Part shown: positions 9,509 through 18,494 of the stretch, in pieces
Numbering within the stretch: the stretch's first letter is position 1
Layout of the letters: each line of letters starts with the position of its first letter
DNA from: Nitzschia sp. DOCU1
Lineage: Eukaryota > Bacillariophyta > Bacillariophyceae > Bacillariales > Bacillariaceae
Direction of reading: 5' to 3'
NCBI GenBank assembly: GCA_951394045.1
Contig: OX595999.1
Location: 434,001 to 498,000 of the forward strand
DNA: 64,000 nucleotides
Translations under genes and position numbers: made by a program
The notes under the pieces: generated by a model
Told to the model about the DNA's origin: nothing
Database searches by the model: none
The model's input: only the letters and a program-made list of their open reading frames with translations

Positions 9509-10759
9509 CTATGTTTTCAAAAGACTACCAACTTGTCGTTGTCCCAAATAAATTTGTATAAAGGATCGTTCCCAGGCCTGAAATTCGGCAGGCGGCAAGT
9601 CCTTGGCTTGATCTTGGGATATTTCTGCCAACGCTGTCGGCTTGCCGCCCACATTGATTTGAGTTTGATAAAAGTACTTGTTGGATGCTTCCAATTGATT
9701 GCCAAAGTCTTGCCACGATAGTTGGCACGTCTCTGACAGCAGCAACTGCCATTCTAGACCGGAATCTCGAAAAAAGGCGCGTTCCAAGTCGGGTTTGCGC
9801 CATCGGACGGCCAAGATCATGATACCCCGCGTCGGATGCAACAAACGTTGAATCGTTGCTATCAATGTTGGAATCGATTCGATATTGTACAGTAGATCCG
9901 ATCCCACCAAACAATCAAAGGGAGGTTCTGTGAGAAAGGGATCGTCGTCGGACCGTTCCAACGTCCATCGTAGTGGCCTCGTCGAAACGTTTTGGGGCAT
10001 GGAAAGGTTGCTCTTGTTGTGTTCCACGTTAAAATTCAACAGTGCCATGGCACTTGATACATCCGTCAAACATATACTGGTATTATTTGCCAGTAGTCGC
10101 TGGTCCGAAGCATCATCATCGCTCAACAGTTCTGCTGCCATGGAAAGTCCGACCAAACCCAGTCCCGATCCAAGCTCCAACACTCGTTGACGAGGTGTAA
10201 TCTTTCGATCAAGTAGTTTCGTTTGAATGTCTTTCCATTGTTGTGCCAGAGTAATTCCACTTTGCCAAGGAAGGGCATAGGTTCCGTCGTTTTCGTCGTC
10301 GTCATCGTCATGATCCTCCTCAGCGACAGCTTTTTGCTGGTCAGCCGGCAATTCAGAAACGAATTCCAAACTTGATCCATTACCAAGATCCACTTTGATA
10401 ATTCCCGATTCCTCCTCCTGCTCATTCAATGCTCGGTCCGTGTCAGTAGCACCAGCATCACTCGCCACTTGAATTTCCAAGATATCGCCAGGAACACTTC
10501 CCGATGGAACCACCAGCTCCAGATTCTGACCATTAGGCGTTTGAAATTCCAGCGTATCACCGGGCTCGGCGCCCTCTGGAATTTGAATCGAAATCGTTTT
10601 GGTGGATACTGGGGCAGTCATGATGTGTATGTAGTGAGCGTCTCCAAATGGCGGGTGCCTCCGCCGTCGTTGCCAAAGGAGTGGATCCTGTCCTTTTTCA
10701 TCATGGTCCAAAGATGGGATGCTTCGTTTTTGTCCAAAGATATCGAAAGGCTCAACCAT
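9509..10759 (-). CDS. METTL21-type protein lysine methyltransferase with N-terminal PGD-repeat domain
   Basis: Predicted SAM-dependent methyltransferase of the Methyltransf_16 class, whose members methylate lysines in chaperones and elongation factors. SAM-binding motif I is VLELGSGLGLVGL near residue 190; the post-I acidic strand is ICLTDVSS; the family block FDCLVGSDLLYN follows. Before it, about residues 47-105, two short repeats (EGAEPGDTLEFQTPNGQ and PSGSVPGDILEIQV) form a small domain often found in diatom proteins, and an acidic linker (DHDDDDDEN) follows. The frame starts at the ATG at 10759; a second ATG at 10621 (MTAPVSTKT) begins just before the repeats and may be the true start. 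A decayed tandem copy lies upstream at about 11730-12890. The substrate is unknown. Confidence 0.82.
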   Translation of the reverse strand: MVEPFDIFGQKRSIPSLDHDEKGQDPLLWQRRRRHPPFGDAHYIHIMTAPVSTKTISIQIPEGAEPGDTLEFQTPNGQNLELVVPSGSVPGDILEIQVASDAGATDTDRALNEQEEESGIIKVDLGNGSSLEFVSELPADQQKAVAEEDHDDDDDENDGTYALPWQSGITLAQQWKDIQTKLLDRKITPRQRVLELGSGLGLVGLSMAAELLSDDDASDQRLLANNTSICLTDVSSAMALLNFNVEHNKSNLSMPQNVSTRPLRWTLERSDDDPFLTEPPFDCLVGSDLLYNIESIPTLIATIQRLLHPTRGIMILAVRWRKPDLERAFFRDSGLEWQLLLSETCQLSWQDFGNQLEASNKYFYQTQINVGGKPTALAEISQDQAKDLPPAEFQAWERSFIQIYLGQRQVGSLLKT

Positions 10760-10822
10760 TTCACCGTTCGGCGGCTGTGCTCCTGGTAGGTTTCAACGTA
10801 CTATGCAGGTGGAGTTTGTGAC

Positions 10823-11452
10823 GTGGCCGTCCGAGCAAAAATTACGCGCGCCTCGCCCATCCTCTTGGTTTGTTGTGCTTTTTCTTGCCCTCAATTTTTA
10901 TTTTTTGTAGCATGCATATTCGAAAGCACCCTGCCCTCAGCTCTCAGCAAAGCAATCAGCAGCTTCGAATGCACCCACTCCACAGCTTTCAATAAGACCA
11001 TTCAATTCATCCGCGAATCTGATGGAGAGAACCTCCCTGCTAACGCACGAATGACTGCCAATGGTGTGATTCGAGCCACACGCACAATTAAGAAGGGGGC
11101 CGAAATCATCCTAGAGTCGTCAGGAAACGCCCGAATGGCTGCCAATGGTGTCTATCTGGCCACCAGAACGATTGAGATGGGGGCTAAAATCGTGACGCCA
11201 ACCGTCGAGCACCCAGTGGATTTCTTGGATCGACTAGTTGTGAAGAAACACTGGCGTGGAGATTTTTTCCGCCCCTCCGTGGGCCGTGTAAAGAGATTCG
11301 TCTGGTCCAGCACTAGCAACGGGAGCGTATCCTTCATCGTCCGATTTGGCAAAACCGGCGCCCAAGAGCCCATTGACGCGAGTGAGATCATGCGTCGGTC
11401 CATGTACTACACACAGTCGACGAATACTGTCAGCAGGGATTCGGCTTATTGA
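10823..11452 (+). CDS. Unrecognised ORF with an internal 84-bp duplication
   Basis: The frame is open over 209 codons but has no ATG until 11051, so it is either the end of a spliced gene or a remnant. Two consecutive copies of an 84-bp unit begin at 11042 and 11126 and encode ARMTANGVIRATRTIKKGAEI and ARMAANGVYLATRTIEMGAKI. The pattern GVxxATRTIxxGAxI is reminiscent of the first strand of SET domains (GVFATRDIKKGEEI), but the rest of a SET domain is absent. The C-terminal part (KRFVWSSTSNGSVSFIVRFG) is not recognised. It sits between a methyltransferase gene and its decayed copy, so it may be part of the duplicated segment. Confidence 0.3.
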   Translation: MAVRAKITRASPILLVCCAFSCPQFLFFVACIFESTLPSALSKAISSFECTHSTAFNKTIQFIRESDGENLPANARMTANGVIRATRTIKKGAEIILESSGNARMAANGVYLATRTIEMGAKIVTPTVEHPVDFLDRLVVKKHWRGDFFRPSVGRVKRFVWSSTSNGSVSFIVRFGKTGAQEPIDASEIMRRSMYYTQSTNTVSRDSAY

Positions 11453-11729
11453 GGCTACGTTGATGCAACGGGGCTGTCTGACTTAGTAATTCTATGTCCT
11501 TATCCACCTATTTGTTTAATGATAATAAAAATAGTAACTCAGAATTCGAGATGTTCGTTTGGGGTCCAACAACCATAGAGAGCTCAAAACAAATGTGGCA
11601 TTGCCTATTACACGTTTCTATGAAGATCAAGCTCCCTTTCGTGTTCCCTCTTTCCCAGTCTCAAAGGAGAGCGCTTCCGCTTATAGCATCGTACAATCAA
11701 GAGCAAAAGTCTTGTAGGGTATTTCTTTC

Positions 11730-12890
11730 ATACGGCCAAACTGTTTGTGCCACGCCAGATTGACTTGAAAAAGGATTGTTCCCAGGCCTGGTGGGGCGGT
11801 AAGTCCTTGGCTTGGTCTTTGGAAGTTTCTGCCAACGCCGTCACTTTGCCATTCACGTTGATTTGGGGTTGATAAGAGGATTTGTTGGATGCTTCCACGT
11901 TACAGGAATGCAAAAATCTCGCCACGGCAACGGGCACGTTGTTACCGTCAGCACCTGCCATTCTGTATCCGAATGTCAAAAAAGGCGCGTTACAAGTCAG
12001 GCTTGTGCCAGCGGACTGAGGTAAGAGAATCGTTGCTACAAACGGGGGAATGGACTCAGCGCTATAAAGTAGATCCGAACCCCATCACACAATCAAAGCG
12101 AGGTTCCGTGAGAAAGGGATCATAATTGTCGGATCGCTCCAAGGTCAATCATAATGGCCGCGTCGAAACGTTTTGGGGCAAGGAAGGATTGCCCTTGCTA
12201 TGATCCACGTTGAAATTCAGCAGTGTCGTGGCACTTGAGACACCTGTCAAATACTGGCATTTCCGGCCAGTAGTCTTTTAACCGAATTCTCGTCACTCGT
12301 CAACAGTGCGGCCATGGAAAGTCTGACCAAGCCACCAGCCCCGACCCAAGCTCCAAAATTCGTTGACGAGGTGTAATCTTTCGATCAAGTAGCTTCGTTT
12401 TTAATGCCTTTCCATTGTTGTGCCTGAGTGGTTCCGCTCTGCACAGGAAGGGCATAGGCTCCATCGTTCCGTCGTTCCGTCGTTCTCGTCGTCATGATCG
12501 TCCTCAGCGACAGCTGTTTGGCGGTCAGCAGGCGATCGAGAAACGAATTCCAAACTTGATCCAATACCCAGAACTGGTTTATCATTCCCGAGTCCTCCTA
12601 TTGCTCATTCAATGATCGGCCGTACCCGCTACAGCAGCCGTATCCCCCACTTGAATTTCCAAGATATCGCCAGGAACGCTACCACGTTTGAAATTCCAGC
12701 GTATCACCGGGCTCCGGCAGGTTTTGGTCGATCGAGGTGTCATGATGTGTATTGAAGTGTCTCCAATTGGAGATGCTCCGCCGTCGTTGCCAAAGGAGTG
12801 GGGGGTCCGTCATGGTCCAAAGATCTTCCAAAAAGATCCGAAAGGGGGGGTGCTCCCAACATTCGCCATTAGGCGGCTGTGCTTCCCCAA
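11730..12890 (-). pseudogene. Decayed tandem copy of the METTL21-type methyltransferase gene
   Basis: Nearly every segment of the gene at 9509-10759 reappears here in the same order and orientation with frame-destroying indels. Examples are the 3' end (GGATTGTTCCCAGGCCTG near 11773 against GGATCGTTCCCAGGCCTG near 9562), the SAM-domain part (GTTGACGAGGTGTAATCTTT near 12362, also near 10185), and the 5' part (CCGCCGTCGTTGCCAAAGGA near 12779, also near 10660). Homology continues past the start codon to about 12890. Several blocks are lost or shortened, including the acidic linker. No long frame remains. It is a tandem duplicate in which one copy has died. Confidence 0.85.
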
Positions 12891-13217
12891 TATATGCGTA
12901 CCCCACTTTTGTTCGGGGAATGTAATGTACCCTTTTTTGTGTTCCCTCTTTTTCGCCAACGTAAACTGAAAGTAGAATTTGTACCATCACTATGTCGCCA
13001 AAATTCCGCCCTTTAGGGGACTCGGGCTGGACGAAATTTGATTTCTGCGCCGAAAGAACAACGAGAATTGGTTCCAAGAGTCATCATGCACCTTTTGCCT
13101 TCCGAATACGGTAGCTATCATCATCCTGAGATCGTGAGCTAAGAGTAATGCAGGATTGCATCTGCTTGTGAGAAGACTCGCTCAATCCACCCTCGATAGC
13201 AGCATACCATTATTATT
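12891..13217. other. Intergenic, promoter side of the four-TM protein gene
   Basis: No gene is seen. The stretch lies between the end of the decayed methyltransferase copy and the plus-strand ATG at 13218, so it should contain that gene's promoter and 5' UTR. No clear core element was recognised apart from a short TATTATTAT run directly before the ATG. Confidence 0.5.
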
Positions 13218-14207
13218 ATGAGTTCCCCTGGCGCCAAGCGACCCCAAACCGTCCCTGGATTGGCCAAATTGCCTCCTCGACGATGGCTCCTCGATCGGAT
13301 TCGCGGTCGGTCCAAATACAATGATAAGGAGCGGCCCTTTGGACCCTGTTGCTGGGTACCACCACCCGTTGGATGGTGCCCTGGATTGTGGGAAGAAAAC
13401 TTTCTTTGCAAACTCTACGGACGAGTTGGTGCCTATCGCACCGAGGAGTCACGCTATAATTGCCTGCACATGGGATTTATCGCCAACTTGGCCGCCTGTC
13501 TTCTCATGGCCTATTCTTGCTTTAGCATTTCGCAAGATTATACGCTACTATCCAAATCCAGCTTCGGATCTGTCGTAATGAGCGAACGGGATGGTAAAAT
13601 CGAAGGCGAGATTTTGTTGGATATTGGCTTGAGGGCAGTGGCCCTGGACAATCCATTTACAGGTGTTGATCGTGTGGTGGTTGGCTTTGACAAGTTTTGC
13701 GCGGCTTCTCAGGAAGGCTTGCAGCGATATATGAATCCAGAGAACTGTTCCAAATGCAACGACCAATCTCTCAACCTTGTTATTTCGGCCATTTTGGCAG
13801 TCATTAGCTGCCTTCCATTGTTCTTTACGGATATTCTGCGAATGTACAGTGGGTACGATGTGAACTGCCAAAAGTGTTTTGGAACCTTCTTTTCTCTCTG
13901 TACCATCTTGTTGGCGCTGAATGTAATGCTGAATTGGAAATTCTTGTGTGGCGATTACTTTTACAAGAACGAAATTTATTTGGACGTAAATGGCAATCGG
14001 GTATATCCAGATGACCCAAACCGAGAATACACCATCGAATATGACTACACGTGGGGATGGGGTCTCATGGCTATGCTGGTAGCCACCTGCTTGAAGTTTT
14101 TGGAGGTGGTGGCCCACTTTTGCATCCCCACCCCCACCGTTACGCGTGATCTCAAAGAGCAACAAATCTACGAAGTGATTCGAGACGAAGATTTGGAGTT
14201 GGCGTAG
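13218..14207 (+). CDS. Four-transmembrane protein, claudin/tetraspan-like, function unknown
   Basis: A single-exon frame of 329 residues from the ATG at 13218. Four hydrophobic segments are visible: about residues 85-105 (FIANLAACLLMAYSCFSI), 185-210 (LVISAILAVISCLPLFF), 220-240 (FFSLCTILLALNVMLNW) and 280-300 (WGLMAMLVATCLKFLEVV). The order and the long loop between the first two, with Cys residues (KFCAAS, NCSKCNDQ), resemble the claudin/PMP22-like four-span topology, but no signature motif was recognised. The N-terminus is rich in Pro, Arg and Cys and has no signal peptide. It is convergent with the oxygenase gene downstream. The product is best called a conserved-looking membrane protein of unknown function. 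Confidence 0.7.
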   Translation: MSSPGAKRPQTVPGLAKLPPRRWLLDRIRGRSKYNDKERPFGPCCWVPPPVGWCPGLWEENFLCKLYGRVGAYRTEESRYNCLHMGFIANLAACLLMAYSCFSISQDYTLLSKSSFGSVVMSERDGKIEGEILLDIGLRAVALDNPFTGVDRVVVGFDKFCAASQEGLQRYMNPENCSKCNDQSLNLVISAILAVISCLPLFFTDILRMYSGYDVNCQKCFGTFFSLCTILLALNVMLNWKFLCGDYFYKNEIYLDVNGNRVYPDDPNREYTIEYDYTWGWGLMAMLVATCLKFLEVVAHFCIPTPTVTRDLKEQQIYEVIRDEDLELA

Positions 14208-14645
14208 AGATGGTTATTCATATTATGGGGGCAAGGCGTGTAGTCCTGTTTTCGGAAGTTATGAAAGCTAGCAAAAGTATAGAGAATGTATGATTTATCA
14301 ACAAATGGTTTCGCTAATAGAACAATCCATTACACTATAGCGTTCAACAAGGTTCGATATGCGCTTGACATGGCGGATCAAACTCTGCCCAGTGGGAGTG
14401 GTAAGATACTATAGTGTAGTGGCAAATCGTCAGTAGGATAGCTCCCGGAATGGACTGTTCTACTGGGCTGTGCCAGCCGCTTCTGGCCAGTATGCCGTTT
14501 GTCATCGCACCCCAAGCGTCGAGGCGGCACTCCATTGCAAACACCTTTTCAACTTCACCCTAGCACGGAGAGAAATCTGGCCACCAAAACGCAACGGAAA
14601 AGTGCGTCCCACCGCAAGTCATCAGAGATGAAAGGCATCCAAACT
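14208..14645. other. Convergent 3' intergenic region with a long inverted repeat
   Basis: No gene is seen between the two converging genes. Arms CCATTACACTATAG (14327-14340) and CTATAGTGTAGTGG (14409-14422) are inverted repeats with one mismatch around a 68-nt loop. Confidence 0.5.
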
Positions 14646-15476
14646 CTATCGCAAACTGGAGCCAACCGCCGCCGCTACCGGTGGTTCTTTCCACACATTT
14701 ACTGCCAATGTCACACGCGCTCCACTATGAATGGGCGATACCCGATGAAATTTGCTCGCATTAAAGACCACCAAACGATTGTATTCCGCCTCGATTCGTT
14801 CAATACTGTCTGGGTCGGGAACGTCCACATGGTCGGGCCAGGTATTGGTATCGTATTTCAATAGCTCCAAATATCCACCTGTAAATTCATGGGGATAACC
14901 ATACCACACCGATCCATACATGGGTAGGCTGACTTTGCCAGTTTGTTCATACAAGATTTGATCCTTATCGACATGCCATGTCAAGGGCCCTTCGGGTGTC
15001 AAAATGTTACACCAAATTTCAAACCCGGCAAAGTCTTCTGCTTGCAAAATGGGCTGATCCTTCCACATTTGAATTGCTACATACTCCCAAATCGAAGCTG
15101 GTGGAGTGTCCTTGGCGTACCAATGCGTCCGTTTTCCTCTTGTACTTTCATAGCACCGGAACCATTCTCGATGATCGGTCAACTGTTGCAAAATACGTGG
15201 ATCGTCCATCAAATTCGAAATAATGCGCGTTCCGTATCCCATTTGAGCTTGCATCGCAGACTCTTGGGATCGTTCCTTGACATCCTTTGGAATCTTCCAT
15301 ACGGATCCACCTTCCTGTTGTTGAGTGTTGCTAGTCTTCTTCTTGGGCTTGTCGGAGGCGTCATTATTGCTACAAGTGCCATCGTCGCTCGAACACGACG
15401 CGTCCTCGACGCCCAAGATGGGGTAGTATCGTAACGAGACGATCAAGCAAAGGATAGACACAAACCGAGACAACAT
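14646..15476 (-). CDS. Secreted 2-oxoglutarate/Fe(II) oxygenase (prolyl-hydroxylase-like)
   Basis: 276 residues from the ATG at 15476, single exon. The N-terminus MLSRFVSILCLIVSLRYY is a good signal peptide and is followed by a Cys/Ser/Asp-rich linker. The iron-binding facial triad is visible: His168 and Asp170 in TWHVDKD and His244 in KFHRVSP, with Arg254 in GARVTLAVNVW as the 2-oxoglutarate-binding residue. This is the double-stranded beta-helix order of the prolyl 4-hydroxylase-like class. A hydroxylase acting in the secretory pathway or outside the cell is inferred, for example on cell-wall proteins. The substrate cannot be told. Confidence 0.82.
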   Translation of the reverse strand: MLSRFVSILCLIVSLRYYPILGVEDASCSSDDGTCSNNDASDKPKKKTSNTQQQEGGSVWKIPKDVKERSQESAMQAQMGYGTRIISNLMDDPRILQQLTDHREWFRCYESTRGKRTHWYAKDTPPASIWEYVAIQMWKDQPILQAEDFAGFEIWCNILTPEGPLTWHVDKDQILYEQTGKVSLPMYGSVWYGYPHEFTGGYLELLKYDTNTWPDHVDVPDPDSIERIEAEYNRLVVFNASKFHRVSPIHSGARVTLAVNVWKEPPVAAAVGSSLR

Positions 15477-17627
15477 GATTCAAAGGACGAACGAAGTGCT
15501 GTGGAAACCTTTCCAATAATATTCCACTAATGTCAAGAACGAAAAAGCATCCGCAGCAACGAGAATGCCTGATGGGGTCATTCATCCTCATGGTCCGATG
15601 GAGAAAAAAAAGGTGACGGATCGATCGGGGTCATTGAAAGGTTTTCGTTTTTTTGGCGTCTGTGCTTTTTGGAACTGCCGGCGAAGATCTCCCTCCGACC
15701 CGCGCCGGCCAATTCTTAGTCATTCTACGTTTCATTCTACGGATCTTTCCAGGACCGGTCGGCGCGCGCCGACATCGGAAACTTTCTTGGTTTCCAGCAT
15801 CCTTCCTCGTGTCACTTTTTTGAGCATGTTGTTGTTGTGATGGCGGAGATACCTTTTTTGCTTTGGGATAGCATAAAACGGCAATCAACGCATAGTTTCG
15901 AAATCATCCACGTCGAAAAGCAATTGCTAGTTTGTAACATTTCACTGCATGCATTATGTCGACTTGGATGGAAACATGGGCAACACCGGCTCCGATAAGA
16001 CGACGACTCGACCTGCGATAGATCGTATCCAGGGCACACGACATGCAAGGTGGAAAACCAGCATTCGTCCCCTCTTGATATGGATTAGGTTTCACCTTTC
16101 ATTATATTTGGCGTCCCTGATCCGTTGTTGATTGTCTTGTAGCAGTGCCGTTGGAAATATGATGCCCAGCGGCATGAATGCTTGGACAGATCCAAAGATC
16201 CTTGGGGATTGCTGACACGCGAGTCCCTTTGTTGCGACACTTTATCGTTTTGCCAATCAACGACGCATCCACAATTCACTGTTCCAATGCTTTTTGAGCA
16301 CTACCTAAAGACAACAAACTGGATTCTGCGGCATCAAGGTTCTGGGGATAGCCGTTACGGCGTCGGCCTCATCCTTCGCGACGACGACGACGACAAGTCA
16401 AATGGGCTCGGTATTGCACATTGTGGCTACTATGGAATCCAACGCCCTTGCGTTTGGAACGTTTGACTCGTGCTACTTTTCAACGACAAAATAACAATCC
16501 GTATGGCCGATGCTGCTCGTCATGATGGAAGTGGCAACGTAATACTGCATTGGAGAGATGACTACGTAGTAGTCCGGGCATTCATCAAGGCGCCCATGAT
16601 CAATTTGGGACTTTGGGGCGTGCCACACCATGTCGTGACATCATCATATTTTGGTTGCTGCTGCTTCCATTGCAATCCGTCTTTGGAGAATTTTGTAAAA
16701 TCATGGCGGATGAACAAGAAGATATGGTGTGCTGTACTTCAATGCACCACAAGAGGATGGATGAAAATAGACCAAGCAGATAGAAATGGATGGATATTGT
16801 GTATGGCAAAGTTGCTCGAGAAGAATGGTCGGGACAGTAGCTGTTTCGGTCATTACTCTGCTTCATATGGTCCTTTGTCGACGTAATCAACAAGAACTAC
16901 AAATGTCTCGTCGTCTGGCCAAAAGGATTCAATACCTTCTATTGGTCCGTATCACACATCTTTTGGCATTGAACAAGCGGTTGTTGAATTACAGCAACGA
17001 CAATTACTTTGTTGTCTTTTATCTGCCCCCATCGTCGGCGACACTACGAAAGCCACATGTCGGCTGTGGTGTTTGACTGGGCAATGGGCCAGGAGGATTG
17101 CCAACATGTCGCCATCTGTGGGAGCCTTCTTCTTACAAATGCCATTGGATATCCTTTGTCGATACCATCTCCGACTGTTTCGCGAGACGAACAGGAACGA
17201 TGGTTGTCAAATGTTCCATATTGTGAGACCAAATGGACGAAGAAAACCCGGTTCGCCAGTTCGCAGATATTTCTACCGCGTCGAGGCGAAGAATGAATCT
17301 CTTTTTCGCCCGCATTCTTTCTCCCGCCGACCGCATTGGCATCAAAGCATTGGCGAAAATGTGAAGCATCGTCGCACAACAATGATGTTTCGATTGCAAA
17401 CTAGCTACTTTTCTGGCGATAATGTAGATAAAAAAGGTGATGTAATGAGTATAATTTCCCAGTGTCTAAAGGGTTTTAGTTCAAAATGTACTAGCACCAA
17501 AGGCGCGGTGTCACGCCAGCAAGATTAAAGTGTATTGCAACCGGTGGAATGTGTGAATGGTTGAGGCAAATGTTGCGATTGTATACAGTGGCTGCATTGT
17601 GTGCATTTTTTCATACAGTTGGAAAAA
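15477..17627. other. Gene-poor region of about 2.1 kb
   Basis: Several overlapping open stretches of 60-150 codons occur on both strands (for example 16470-16886 plus and 17073-17528 plus), but none shows a recognisable domain, a consistent single frame or splice-linked neighbours. A short GAC repeat is at 16380-16393. It could hold a strongly decayed element or a non-coding transcript; nothing specific can be supported. Confidence 0.4.
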
Positions 17628-18494
17628 TTAGTTCGTTCGTTGCTTCTTGTTGGCAGAAGCAGCGGACAGATTTTTGCGCAAACCCTTCAGAAAGGAAAGG
17701 GTAGATTCATCGAGGGCGCGGCTTCTGAGATGCTGGATGCCAGCAACGAACTGAGCCCGACTCTTTTCACGTCGAGCGTCGAGGATAGTGTCGACTTTGT
17801 CTTCGCCAATGATGGCATAGATTTGCTCTCGAAGGCGGACGTTCTCGGCCTTAAGCTCGTCGACGGATGACTGCAAAGTGCAGGTCAAGGACTTTTTTCG
17901 TTGACGGCTTCGCTTGGCATGTTCTCGATTGCGCTGGCGACGCTCTTCAAGCTGTTCTTCTGTGAGCTCTTCCTCCTTGATGCCCTTGGGCACCGGCGAA
18001 GGGGAGACGGGCTTGAGCGTGGATTCGCTGGCAGTCTCTGCAAGTTTTCGCTTGCGGGGCTTTGAGTTATCTTTCTTGGCAACGGTCTTCTTTGAGGCTT
18101 TAGTTGCGGTCTTCTTTGCTCCACTCGTCGGCTTGGGCATGATGGGAGCCGGGGAGGGATCCAATGAGTACGCAGCAATGGGATTTGGCACAGAGAAAGT
18201 CTGAGTGCGCTCATAGCTCTCAAAGGAGCTAACAGTTGAGCCCGAAGAGTCCTTATCCATGCCGTCCATGTACCCATGCTCAGGCGATACAGGAGCAAAG
18301 ACAGCGGGTGCCATGTTGTCGGAAACGACAGGATGCGCATAGCCATCGAAAAGGCCACCGCTCATTTCATCACTTGCGTAGAAACCAAGCTCATTGAGGA
18401 TCTCTTCCACCTCGAGATCGTTCTGCTCGAGCCTGTTGTTCGTGTAGCCGAAGTCAAAGCCATGAGAATGGTTGGGAGCTAGTGCAAGCGACAT
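17628..18494 (-). CDS. bZIP transcription factor (288 aa)
   Basis: DNA-binding nuclear regulator. The basic region RRQRNREHAKRSRQRKK (about residues 184-200) contains the invariant Asn and Arg spacing of bZIP proteins (N-x7-R). It is followed by a leucine-zipper-like stretch in heptads (LTCTLQSSVDELKAENVRLREQ is split by the register L/V/L/L). The N-terminal half is acidic and Ser/Pro-rich with a Lys-rich segment (KKTATKASKKTVAKK) that may serve nuclear import. No LOV domain is present, so it is not an aureochrome. The start is the ATG at 18494; the frame is open to 18653 but only from a TTG. Single exon. The target genes are unknown. Confidence 0.88.
   Translation of the reverse strand: MSLALAPNHSHGFDFGYTNNRLEQNDLEVEEILNELGFYASDEMSGGLFDGYAHPVVSDNMAPAVFAPVSPEHGYMDGMDKDSSGSTVSSFESYERTQTFSVPNPIAAYSLDPSPAPIMPKPTSGAKKTATKASKKTVAKKDNSKPRKRKLAETASESTLKPVSPSPVPKGIKEEELTEEQLEERRQRNREHAKRSRQRKKSLTCTLQSSVDELKAENVRLREQIYAIIGEDKVDTILDARREKSRAQFVAGIQHLRSRALDESTLSFLKGLRKNLSAASANKKQRTN

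Noticed and set aside
16182..17528. Chain of plus-strand ORFs that might be exons of one gene
   Set aside because: I could not link them by in-phase GT..AG introns, and none shows a known motif. A decayed gene or element is possible but unsupported.
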